NCBI GenBank assembly: GCA_045660745.1
Contig: JAZREJ010000025.1
Location: 1-23,808 of the forward strand
Origin: RGIG6353 sp045660745
GTDB taxonomy: Bacteria > Bacillota > Clostridia > Oscillospirales > SIG627
Direction: 5' to 3'
Length of the DNA stretch: 23,808 nucleotides
Position 1 is the first letter of the stretch; every line of letters starts with the position of its first letter. This document shows positions 15,591-22,492 of this stretch, piece by piece. A program made the translations under genes and the position numbers. The notes below the pieces were generated by a model that saw only the letters and a program-made list of their open reading frames with translations, ran no database searches and had not been told where the DNA came from.

Positions 15591-16703
15591 ATGGCAAGTG
15601 TATCACTGAAACACATATACAAGAAGTATCCCGGCGGCGTTACTGCTGTTTCGGATTTCTGTCTTGAAATTAAGGATAAGGAATTTATTATCCTCGTAGG
15701 TCCTTCCGGATGCGGTAAGTCCACAACTCTTCGTATGATTGCGGGACTTGAAGAAATTTCCGAGGGCGAACTTTTCATCGGCGACAAGATCGTTAACGAC
15801 GTCGCTCCTAAGGACAGAGACATTGCGATGGTTTTCCAGAACTACGCTCTCTATCCCCACATGACTGTTTATGAAAACATGGCATTCGGTCTTAAGCTTC
15901 GTAAGACTCCCAAGGAAGAGATCAAGAGAAAGGTTGAAGAGGCTGCTCGTGTTCTCGACATCCAGCACCTTCTCGACAGACGTCCTGTAGCTCTTTCCGG
16001 TGGTCAGAGACAGCGTGTTGCTCTCGGTCGTGCTATCGTCCGTCAGCCTAAAGTCTTCCTTCTTGACGAGCCTCTCTCCAACCTCGACGCTAAGCTCCGT
16101 GCACAGATGAGAACAGAGCTTACCAAGCTTCACAACAGACTTCAGACAACCTTTATCTACGTTACCCACGACCAGGTAGAGGCTATGACCATGCCTACCA
16201 GAATCGTAGTTATGAAGGACGGTATCATCCAGCAGGTTGATTCTCCTCAAAACCTTTACGATTATCCTGTTAATACCTTCGTTGCAGGATTTATCGGTAC
16301 ACCTCAGATGAACTTCATCAACGGTACTATACTTAAGCGCGACGGAAACGTTTACTTCAAGTTCGGCACAAACGAGCTCAAGCTCCCCGCTGAAAAGGCA
16401 AACGACGAAAAGCTTCAGGAATATATCGGCAAGGAAGTTGTTGCAGGTATCCGTCCCGAGTGTATCCACGACGAGCCCATGTATCTTGATACCCTTTCCG
16501 ATTGGGTTATTGATGCACACGTTGACGTTACCGAGCTTATGGGCTCCTGCATCTACCTCTACGTAGTTGCTGAAGAGCAGAACCTCATCGCTAACGTTAA
16601 TGCTCATTCCACATCCGCTGTTGGAAACGACATCAAGATTGCTCTTGACGTTAACAGACTTCACATCTTTGATAAAGACACTGAAAAGTGCATTATCCAC
16701 TAA
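15591..16703 (+). CDS. msmK: Sugar ABC transporter ATPase, MsmK/UgpC type
   Basis: Energises CUT1-type sugar importers at the inner face of the membrane. The 370 residues carry Walker A GPSGCGKST (37-45), Q-loop Q83, signature LSGGQ (135-139), Walker B VFLLDEP with D159/E160, D-loop SNLDAKLR and H-loop H193. A C-terminal TOBE/MalK-like regulatory domain covers about 240-370. No permease or binding-protein gene is adjacent. That fits a shared orphan ATPase serving several sugar porters, as MsmX does in Bacillus; this is inference. Codon use is strongly biased towards CTT/CTC, CGT and GTT, unlike neighbouring genes, suggesting high expression. ATG follows AGGAGG; own promoter and strong terminator. 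Confidence 0.93.
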   Translation: MASVSLKHIYKKYPGGVTAVSDFCLEIKDKEFIILVGPSGCGKSTTLRMIAGLEEISEGELFIGDKIVNDVAPKDRDIAMVFQNYALYPHMTVYENMAFGLKLRKTPKEEIKRKVEEAARVLDIQHLLDRRPVALSGGQRQRVALGRAIVRQPKVFLLDEPLSNLDAKLRAQMRTELTKLHNRLQTTFIYVTHDQVEAMTMPTRIVVMKDGIIQQVDSPQNLYDYPVNTFVAGFIGTPQMNFINGTILKRDGNVYFKFGTNELKLPAEKANDEKLQEYIGKEVVAGIRPECIHDEPMYLDTLSDWVIDAHVDVTELMGSCIYLYVVAEEQNLIANVNAHSTSAVGNDIKIALDVNRLHIFDKDTEKCIIH

Positions 16704-16713
16704 GATAAAACAC

Positions 16714-16743
16714 AATATCCACCTGATTATTCAGGTGGATATT
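16714..16743. terminator. Bidirectional intrinsic terminator
   Basis: A 13-bp perfect stem (16714-16726 with 16731-16743; core ATATCCACCTGA) has loop TTAT. On the plus strand the hairpin runs into TTTTTTT, giving a strong terminator for the msmK-like gene. On the minus strand it is followed by GTGTTTTATC and lies 6 nt after the desulfurase stop, so it can also end that unit. Confidence 0.92.
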
Positions 16744-16749
16744 TTTTTG

Positions 16750-17892
16750 TCATAAGCTCTCGGATATTTCTTTTATTGCAAGTAATACGTCATCGCACTC
16801 ATCCTCGGTATTAAACGCCGAAACGCTGAGTCTTACGGCGCCATCCGTACCGAGAAACTTATGGGCAAGAGGTGAGCAATGATATCCCCCTCTGCAAGCG
16901 ATGCCGTACCCGTCAAGATATTCCGCAAGTTTCTCTGAAGAGATATTGCCAACGTTAAAAAGTGCAATGGAATCGGAATCCGCTTCGGGGCAAATAAGCA
17001 TAACGTTTTTTATGACCGAGAGACCTTCGGTGAGCCTTGTTCTGTTTTTTCGGGAAGAAAGACGAAGCTCTTCACTGCCGACTTCATTTATATACTCTAT
17101 CCCCTTCCCTATGCTTACAGCTCCCGCAACTCCGGGAGTTCCTGCTTCAAGTCTTTCGGGAAGTGAGTCGGGCATGCCTCGGTCAAATGTAAATATACCG
17201 GTTCCTCCAAGAAGAAGCGGTGATACAGCACCCTTAAAGCTTTTTGATATCGCCATAAAGCCACTTCCCGTAATGCCCATAAGTCCCTTATGCCCTGAAG
17301 TACACAGAATATCAACTCCGTCGCGCTCCATATCAATACGGCTTGTTCCAAGTCCCTGAGAAGCATCCAGTATAAAGTGCACACCGTGTTCTCTGCATAA
17401 TGCGCCGAGCTTTGCTACAGGCATTTTAAGACCAGTGACATTAGATGTATGAGTCAAGACAAGAACATTTGGCTTATCGTCTGATTGAAGCATACTTTCA
17501 AAGTTGGAAGTTGTGACACTTGTGTCTTTTGTATCAATCTTCAAAAAACATATTTTTGCCCTATTTTCAGCCTCTTTCCTATAAAGCGGGCGAAGCACGG
17601 AATTGTGTTCAAAAACAGACGTCGCAACCGTATCTCCGTCCTTTACAACACCTGATATCGCTATATTCAAGGCATGAGTGGCATTATATGTGAATATTAT
17701 ATTTTCAGGCGCCGTGTTTATAAAGTCAGCAACACGCTCCCTCGACTCATAGATTTTAAAAGCCGTATCAAGCGCCGCCCTGTGAGAGGACCTGCCGGGG
17801 TTAGCAAAATACTTTTCAAATACTCCCATCACACCGTCTATCACTCTTTGCGGCTTAGGGTAGCTTGTTGCGCTGTTGTCCATATATATCAT
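16750..17892 (-). CDS. Class V aminotransferase, cysteine desulfurase-like
   Basis: PLP enzyme of the NifS/SufS-like class; likely mobilises sulfur (or selenium) from cysteine or selenocysteine. The 380 residues contain the Schiff-base lysine K202 in TSGHK, the cofactor Asp/Gln in ILDASQG (174-180), and a SufS-like catalytic cysteine C339 in R-G-G-Y-H-C-S-P-L-A-H. An extra cysteine, C333, lies six residues earlier. It looks like the clostridial 'cysteine desulfurase family protein' subgroup rather than housekeeping IscS. It follows a DUF3343 gene by 11 nt, with GGAG in the gap 6 nt before ATG. No iscU, sufU, thiI or mnmA is adjacent. A selD or yedF partner is not in the window, so the sulfur versus selenium question is open. 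Confidence 0.85.
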   Translation of the reverse strand: MIYMDNSATSYPKPQRVIDGVMGVFEKYFANPGRSSHRAALDTAFKIYESRERVADFINTAPENIIFTYNATHALNIAISGVVKDGDTVATSVFEHNSVLRPLYRKEAENRAKICFLKIDTKDTSVTTSNFESMLQSDDKPNVLVLTHTSNVTGLKMPVAKLGALCREHGVHFILDASQGLGTSRIDMERDGVDILCTSGHKGLMGITGSGFMAISKSFKGAVSPLLLGGTGIFTFDRGMPDSLPERLEAGTPGVAGAVSIGKGIEYINEVGSEELRLSSRKNRTRLTEGLSVIKNVMLICPEADSDSIALFNVGNISSEKLAEYLDGYGIACRGGYHCSPLAHKFLGTDGAVRLSVSAFNTEDECDDVLLAIKEISESL

Positions 17893-17903
17893 AAAACGCT
17901 CCG

Positions 17904-18116
17904 TTAAACAAAAAGTCCGTTAAGACGCAGAAGGTTCAATGCCTTTTCCTTTGTATCTTTCTTAACGTATACCCCCCAGGAACAGCCGTTCGACGTGCGG
18001 TGTTCGCTGCTCTTCCCCACAGTACATTCCATACCGCCGTTTTTCAGAATATTCTCAGCTCGCATGGAAAAAGTCATAGATCCGAGATTTATGAAATATG
18101 AATCGGTATTAATCAT
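17904..18116 (-). CDS. DUF3343 small protein, putative S/Se carrier
   Basis: A 70-residue protein resembling DUF3343, described as 'putative Se/S carrier-like' and often found in Clostridia beside a class V desulfurase-like enzyme. The visible pattern fits: an early beta strand (Y-F-I-N-L-G-S), an amphipathic helix beginning M-R-A-E-N-I-L-K, and a conserved cysteine in the S-N-G-C-S-W-G loop (C45 in this numbering), with a second at C31. There is no membrane segment. Start: GGAGG precedes a GTG-ATG pair; I chose the ATG (8 nt spacing), though GTG at 18119 (5 nt) is possible. It is cotranscribed with the downstream desulfurase, suggesting it receives the persulfide. That partnership is inference. 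Confidence 0.8.
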   Translation of the reverse strand: MINTDSYFINLGSMTFSMRAENILKNGGMECTVGKSSEHRTSNGCSWGVYVKKDTKEKALNLLRLNGLFV

Positions 18117-18144
18117 CACGATTTCCTCCGTTCCTGTCAGGAAG

Positions 18145-18160
18145 GGACACTTATGTGTCC
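18145..18160 (-). repeat. 5'-end hairpin of the DUF3343 transcript
   Basis: GGACAC (18145-18150), loop, GTGTCC (18155-18160) form a perfect 6-bp stem with a 4-nt loop. Given the promoter at 18166-18195, the stem would lie at the extreme 5' end of the mRNA, a position that commonly stabilises transcripts. A second short inverted repeat, CCTG-T-CAGG, is at 18133-18141. Confidence 0.4.
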
Positions 18161-18165
18161 TCTAC

Positions 18166-18195
18166 ATTCTATGCGAGGCACTTTGAATGTGTTAA
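18166..18195 (-). promoter_or_regulatory. Promoter of the DUF3343-desulfurase pair
   Basis: Minus strand: -35 TTAACA (18190-18195), 18-bp spacer, -10 TAGAAT (18166-18171), each 5 of 6 to consensus. Initiation near 18159 gives a leader of about 43 nt. Confidence 0.6.
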
Positions 18196-18237
18196 ACGTG
18201 ATTTTTTTAAAAGTTCTTAAATTTAGCTTTTTTTCTA

Positions 18238-18267
18238 TTTACAAACCGCCTCAATATGTGATATAAT
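18238..18267 (+). promoter_or_regulatory. Promoter of the cdaA operon
   Basis: -35 TTTACA (18238-18243), 18-bp spacer and perfect -10 TATAAT (18262-18267); a 17-bp alignment with TTACAA is also possible. Predicted leader about 32 nt with GGAGGA. It is divergent from the promoter at 18166-18195. Confidence 0.75.
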
Positions 18268-18305
18268 TTCAGTATACTATATTCATTGCTACGGAGGAGA
18301 ATCCA

Positions 18306-19154
18306 ATGCAAGCGATATCCGGATTTTTTCGCTACATATTCAATCAATTTTCCGACTTCGGCATAGCTGATGCGATTGACATCATCATCGTGTCTTTCGT
18401 ACTGTACTATCTGATTACTTTCATATATGACAGACGTGCAGGCAAGCTCACTATCGGAGTTATTCTCCTTTTCCTTCTTTTGGCGGTCAGTACGTTTTTC
18501 GATTTCAAGGTACTTGCCTTTATCCTCCGAAACATAGTACAGGTAGGAATCATCGCCCTGTTCATCCTGTTTCAGCCGGAAATGCGAAGCATGCTTGAAA
18601 AGATGGGCAACGAGTCCTTCAAGAACCTGAAGATACGCGAGAACACCGACCGTGCCGAAACCGAGGCTATGATAGAGACTGTTGCAACGTCGGTCGATGA
18701 GCTCTCCAAAACGAAAACCGGTGCACTCATCGTTATAGAACTCGGCACAAAGCTTGGTGACAATATCAAGACCGGTATCGTAATCAACGCTGATGTAAAT
18801 TCATATCTTATCAAGAATATTTTCTTTGATAAAGCGCCTCTTCATGACGGCGCAATGATAATACGAAACAACAGGATTTATGCCTGCGGATGCTTTTTGC
18901 CGCTTTCCTACAACACCGACATTATCCGCAACGTAGGAACTCGTCACAGAGCGGCTATCGGAATGAGCGAGAACAGTGACGCCATTGTAATTGCAGTTTC
19001 CGAGGAAACGGGAATCGTATCCATTGCTCAGGGCGGAGTTCTCATAAGAAACTACGACAAGGAAGGTCTTATCAAAGAGCTTTCCGACAAGCTTCTTGAA
19101 CCCATCAAGCCGAAGAAGAGTATTATGGGATTCAGGTTCAAGGATAAAAAATAA
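18306..19154 (+). CDS. cdaA: Diadenylate cyclase CdaA
   Basis: Membrane-bound synthase of cyclic di-AMP from two ATP, controlling potassium and osmotic balance and wall integrity in Firmicutes. The 282-residue protein has three N-terminal membrane segments (about 22-41, 47-62, 72-90), a linker, and the DAC domain with both active-site motifs: D171-G172-A173 and R203-H204-R205. Length is standard. ATG follows GGAGGA at about 8 nt. cdaR follows after 14 nt, the conserved order. The usual third gene, glmM, is not next in line. Confidence 0.97.
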   Translation: MQAISGFFRYIFNQFSDFGIADAIDIIIVSFVLYYLITFIYDRRAGKLTIGVILLFLLLAVSTFFDFKVLAFILRNIVQVGIIALFILFQPEMRSMLEKMGNESFKNLKIRENTDRAETEAMIETVATSVDELSKTKTGALIVIELGTKLGDNIKTGIVINADVNSYLIKNIFFDKAPLHDGAMIIRNNRIYACGCFLPLSYNTDIIRNVGTRHRAAIGMSENSDAIVIAVSEETGIVSIAQGGVLIRNYDKEGLIKELSDKLLEPIKPKKSIMGFRFKDKK

Positions 19155-19168
19155 GGGAGGAGAACAGG

Positions 19169-20440
19169 ATGAACAATTCCGAAATAAAAGAAAAAGGTTC
19201 AAAATTCCGCAACAGGATAATTGCCGTTGTCTCTGTTTTCTGCGCCATGTTCCTTTGGATCTACGTTACCGCAGTTGAAAGTCCCACCTCCGAGACCTCC
19301 TTCTCCGAGGTAGCGGTAAGCTTTGACGGCCGTGATATTTTGCGTCGCGACTACGACCTCACCCTGATAACCTCTGCAGACTTTTCCGCCGACATCGTAC
19401 TTTCCGGTAAGAAAAGCACTCTGAATCAAGTTGAACACTCGGAAATAAAGGCATACGTTGACCTTAGTAAAATTGTTGATGCCGGTGAATATGAATTGCC
19501 GATAAGAATTACGGCACCGAGCGGCACCAAGCTCGTTTCCTGCAATCCGCAATACGTAACGGTATTTGTTGACACTACTATAACGCGAGAATTTGACATA
19601 GAGATAGATAAGCGTTATTCAAGTCTCCACGAAACCTATACAATGGGCGAATGCATTATAACCGACTCATCTTCAAAAGAAATAAAAACAGTATCGGTAA
19701 GCGGTCCAAAGAATGAAATAGAGCACATTGCAAAGATTGGAGCTACTGTTGATTTCGGTGATATAGAAGGCAGTGTCGAAACCAAAACATCTCTTGTTAT
19801 TTACAACAATCTCGGTGAAGGAATAATTTCATCAAACCTCAAGCTCAGTGTTGACTCTGTAAAAATAAAGCTTCCCGTTACCACCACAAAGGAAGTAACT
19901 CTTACCACATCACAGCTTTTTTCAACATTCTCTGACAATCAGATAAAATTCAATATCAATCCGAAAAAGATAACCATTGAAGGAGACCCCAAGGTTGTAT
20001 CAAGCATTGATACGCTCTCACTTAACCCAATAAACGAAAAGACAGCCGACGAGCACGGAACACTCAACGTTTCCTCGACCATCAATCTTCCCGACGGAGT
20101 GGCGATTCTCGGAGACATAACTGTTGCCGATATCAGCGTTCGTATTTCGGCACACAAAGACAGAGTGACAATCCCCACTGAAATCATCAAGCTTGAAAAC
20201 CGCTCCGCAGAGTTTAACTACTCATTTAAAGAAGAGAATTTTACCGCTATCGGTCTTAACTCTACCACTTCCCCTCTCGACTACAACGACATTGCTGCAT
20301 CGGTTGACGTTTCGGGCATAACGGAAGAGGGCACTTATACAGTGGACGTTAAGGTAACGACTCTTGACGGAATAAGGCACGCTTATATTGTTTCAAACGA
20401 TTACGAATTAACGTTGAAAGTTGAGAATAAGGGGGAATAA
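19169..20440 (+). CDS. cdaR: CdaR, YbbR-domain regulator of CdaA
   Basis: Single-pass protein of 423 residues: one N-terminal hydrophobic segment (about 15-33) followed by an extracytoplasmic region of repeated beta-rich YbbR domains (roughly 45-130, 135-215, 220-310, 320-420). Recurring features include V-x-V-x-x-x-x-I-x-R-E-F and V-S-G-P-K-N-E-I (near 176-183). In Bacillus and Listeria CdaR binds CdaA and tunes c-di-AMP production. ATG follows GGGAGGAG in the 14-nt gap after cdaA. Its TAA stop is followed, in the same frame, by the next gene only 3 nt later. Confidence 0.93.
   Translation: MNNSEIKEKGSKFRNRIIAVVSVFCAMFLWIYVTAVESPTSETSFSEVAVSFDGRDILRRDYDLTLITSADFSADIVLSGKKSTLNQVEHSEIKAYVDLSKIVDAGEYELPIRITAPSGTKLVSCNPQYVTVFVDTTITREFDIEIDKRYSSLHETYTMGECIITDSSSKEIKTVSVSGPKNEIEHIAKIGATVDFGDIEGSVETKTSLVIYNNLGEGIISSNLKLSVDSVKIKLPVTTTKEVTLTTSQLFSTFSDNQIKFNINPKKITIEGDPKVVSSIDTLSLNPINEKTADEHGTLNVSSTINLPDGVAILGDITVADISVRISAHKDRVTIPTEIIKLENRSAEFNYSFKEENFTAIGLNSTTSPLDYNDIAASVDVSGITEEGTYTVDVKVTTLDGIRHAYIVSNDYELTLKVENKGE
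20429..20435 (+). promoter_or_regulatory. Ribosome binding site that supports an AUU start
   Basis: AAGGGGG lies 8 nt before the ATT at 20444, the normal spacing. The alternative TTG at 20528 has no comparable SD in front of it. The site overlaps the last codons of cdaR. Confidence 0.6.
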
Positions 20441-20443
20441 CCC

Positions 20444-22012
20444 ATTAAGCTTTTAGTACGGAATATATCATTTCCATACACTGAAAACCAAGACGAGGCA
20501 GTTTTTTCACATCTGAAAAAGCTATCCTTGAATGCACTATCATATACCGTATACAAGCGTTCTACTGATGCAAGGCGCAAGAATGATATAAAATTTGTTT
20601 TATCTGTAGTGTGTGAGGTTCCGGAGAATACAAGAATACGAGAATCCTCTAATGTTTCTGTCTTTGATGAGGAACGCTATCCACAACTTCCGAAAATATC
20701 ACCAAAACCGGAGAACATGCATCCCGTTGTGTGCGGATTCGGTCCTGCAGGTATGTTTTCCGCCCTTCTTCTTGCACGTCACGGCTTATGCCCTGTTGTT
20801 CTTGAACAAGGAGATGACATTGACACAAGAGCCCTGAAAACCGAAAAATACCTTTCGGGAAAAGAGCTTGATACCCTTTCTAACATACAGTTTGGCGAAG
20901 GAGGAGCGGGTGCGTTTTCAGACGGCAAGCTTATCACACGTATAAACGACCCTCGAACCTCTTTTGTATTAAAAACCCTTTATGAACACGGAGCTCCCGA
21001 GGACGTTATGACCCTTGCGCACCCACATATCGGGACCGATCTTTTGCGCAAGGTAGTGAAAAGTATAAGGCTTGAAATAGAAAGGCTTGGAGGCAAAGTG
21101 CTTTTTCGCCACAAGCTTGAAGATCTGAAGGAAACCTCAAGCGGATGCGAGATAACACTCTCAGGCGGAGAAAAGATTCATGCTCCAGCACTGTTTCTTG
21201 CAACGGGGCATTCAAGCCACGCGACATATCGAATGCTTCTTTCAAGAGGAATGGAGATAACAGCAAAGGATTTTTCCGTTGGGGTCAGAATCGAGCACCT
21301 TCAAAGCGAGGTAGAAAGATCGCTTTATGGCAGAGAGCGTGAAGAAAACGATATTTTACCAAAAGCAGAATACTCTGTATCATACCGAGAAAACGGTCGC
21401 GGCTGTTACTCGTTTTGTATGTGTCCCGGAGGACTTGTTATGGCATCAGCATCCGATGAGGATTCTATTGTCACAAACGGAATGAGCTATCACGCGCGAG
21501 ACAGAAAAAACTCTAACAGTGCACTTGCCGTATCGGTACTTAAACGTGATTTCGGCGATGACCCGATTCGCGCAATTGAGTTTCAAAAAGACATAGAGCG
21601 CCGTGCCTTTGCATTATCCGAAGACTACAGAGCGCCCGCGCAGACGGTGGGCGACTTCCTCGACGGAAGGAAAAGTGTAAATTTTCACGGCATTGAGCCA
21701 ACCTATCCCCACGGAGTTGTGGGATGTGAGCTTGACGGTATTTTGCCGAGCTTTGTATCCGAAATGCTGAAAAACGGATTGCGCCACTTCGGACGCACCC
21801 ACTCGTTTTTCACGGAAAAAAGCGCCCCTCTCACGGGAGTTGAAACCAGAACCTCCTCCCCTGTCAGAATCGCAAGAGGCGAAAATCTTGTTGCTACGGG
21901 ATTTAAAAGAATCTACCCGTGCGGTGAGGGTGCGGGATGGGCAGGCGGTATTACAAGTGCCGCAGTTGACGGCCTCAAGTGTGCCGAAAGCTACATAAAC
22001 AGTATTATTTAA
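20444..22012 (+). CDS. FAD-dependent oxidoreductase, probable AUU start
   Basis: A large NAD(P)/FAD-dependent dehydrogenase-like protein, 522 residues from ATT 20444. It has an N-terminal basic/helical domain ending in K-R-S-T-D-A-R-R-K-N-D, then the Rossmann motif G-F-G-P-A-G (98-103). GEGGAGAFSDGKL follows mid-protein, and the C-terminal FAD site contains YPCGEGAGWAGG. Residues encoded before TTG 20528 (beginning I-K-L-L-V-R-N-I-S-F-P) resemble the start of family members, which normally read M-[IK]-x-x-x-I-x-x-P. No ATG, GTG or TTG lies between the cdaR stop and 20528. A minimal start at TTG would give 494 residues and lose part of this domain. Specific substrate unknown; related proteins are annotated only as FAD-dependent dehydrogenases. 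Confidence 0.85.
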   Translation: MKLLVRNISFPYTENQDEAVFSHLKKLSLNALSYTVYKRSTDARRKNDIKFVLSVVCEVPENTRIRESSNVSVFDEERYPQLPKISPKPENMHPVVCGFGPAGMFSALLLARHGLCPVVLEQGDDIDTRALKTEKYLSGKELDTLSNIQFGEGGAGAFSDGKLITRINDPRTSFVLKTLYEHGAPEDVMTLAHPHIGTDLLRKVVKSIRLEIERLGGKVLFRHKLEDLKETSSGCEITLSGGEKIHAPALFLATGHSSHATYRMLLSRGMEITAKDFSVGVRIEHLQSEVERSLYGREREENDILPKAEYSVSYRENGRGCYSFCMCPGGLVMASASDEDSIVTNGMSYHARDRKNSNSALAVSVLKRDFGDDPIRAIEFQKDIERRAFALSEDYRAPAQTVGDFLDGRKSVNFHGIEPTYPHGVVGCELDGILPSFVSEMLKNGLRHFGRTHSFFTEKSAPLTGVETRTSSPVRIARGENLVATGFKRIYPCGEGAGWAGGITSAAVDGLKCAESYINSII

Positions 22013-22063
22013 AATCCACCCGAAGTTTCCTTTTTGTGGGTTGCAAAAAATCGGAGATATATA

Positions 22064-22492
22064 ATGACTAAAGAAGGAATTGTCACACGAGTCGAAAACA
22101 ATACCGCCACGGTGCTTGTAAAGACACATAACGCCTGTGATGCTTGCCGAGCCGAATGCGGAGGGCATTGCGATAAGGCAAAGCTTGAAAAGGTATGTGC
22201 AAAAAATGATATCGGAGCATCGGTGGGAGACCGAGTGATCCTTTATTCTGATACGAAATCTGTCATGCTTTGGGCAGTGCTTGTATTTATTCTCCCTATC
22301 GTTCTTTGCTTCCTAACGGTCATTCCTACATACAACAAGACCGCTTCCCCGCTTCTGTCAACGCTTGTCGGCATGGCAACCTTTTTCGGTACGTTCCTTG
22401 TACTGAGATTCGTATTCCGCAATAAAAAAGACACTGATGTGTTTCTGATTAAAATGATAATCAAAGGAGAAAAAGACAATGAAGATTATTGA
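22064..22492 (+). CDS. RseC/MucC-like membrane protein
   Basis: A 142-residue protein of the SoxR-reducing-system/RseC type. The N-terminal soluble part begins with the family-like M-T-K-E-G-I-V-T-R-V and carries a cysteine cluster C25-x2-C28-x3-C32-x3-C36, plus C45, which could bind an iron-sulfur centre or zinc. Two membrane segments follow (about 66-88 and 95-118), then a short basic tail. I chose ATG 22064 (GGAG 7-8 nt upstream) over the in-frame TTG at 22034. In other bacteria RseC works with Rnf/Rsx electron-transfer complexes; none is visible here, but the upstream flavoprotein makes a redox role reasonable. The last 14 nt overlap the next gene. Confidence 0.85.
   Translation: MTKEGIVTRVENNTATVLVKTHNACDACRAECGGHCDKAKLEKVCAKNDIGASVGDRVILYSDTKSVMLWAVLVFILPIVLCFLTVIPTYNKTASPLLSTLVGMATFFGTFLVLRFVFRNKKDTDVFLIKMIIKGEKDNEDY

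Noticed and set aside
15603..16715. A 370-codon open frame antisense to the msmK-like gene
   Set aside because: It mirrors the sense gene almost exactly, has no ribosome binding site or recognisable motif, and is explained by the sense gene avoiding codons whose complements are stops. The strong codon bias of the sense gene makes such shadows likely.
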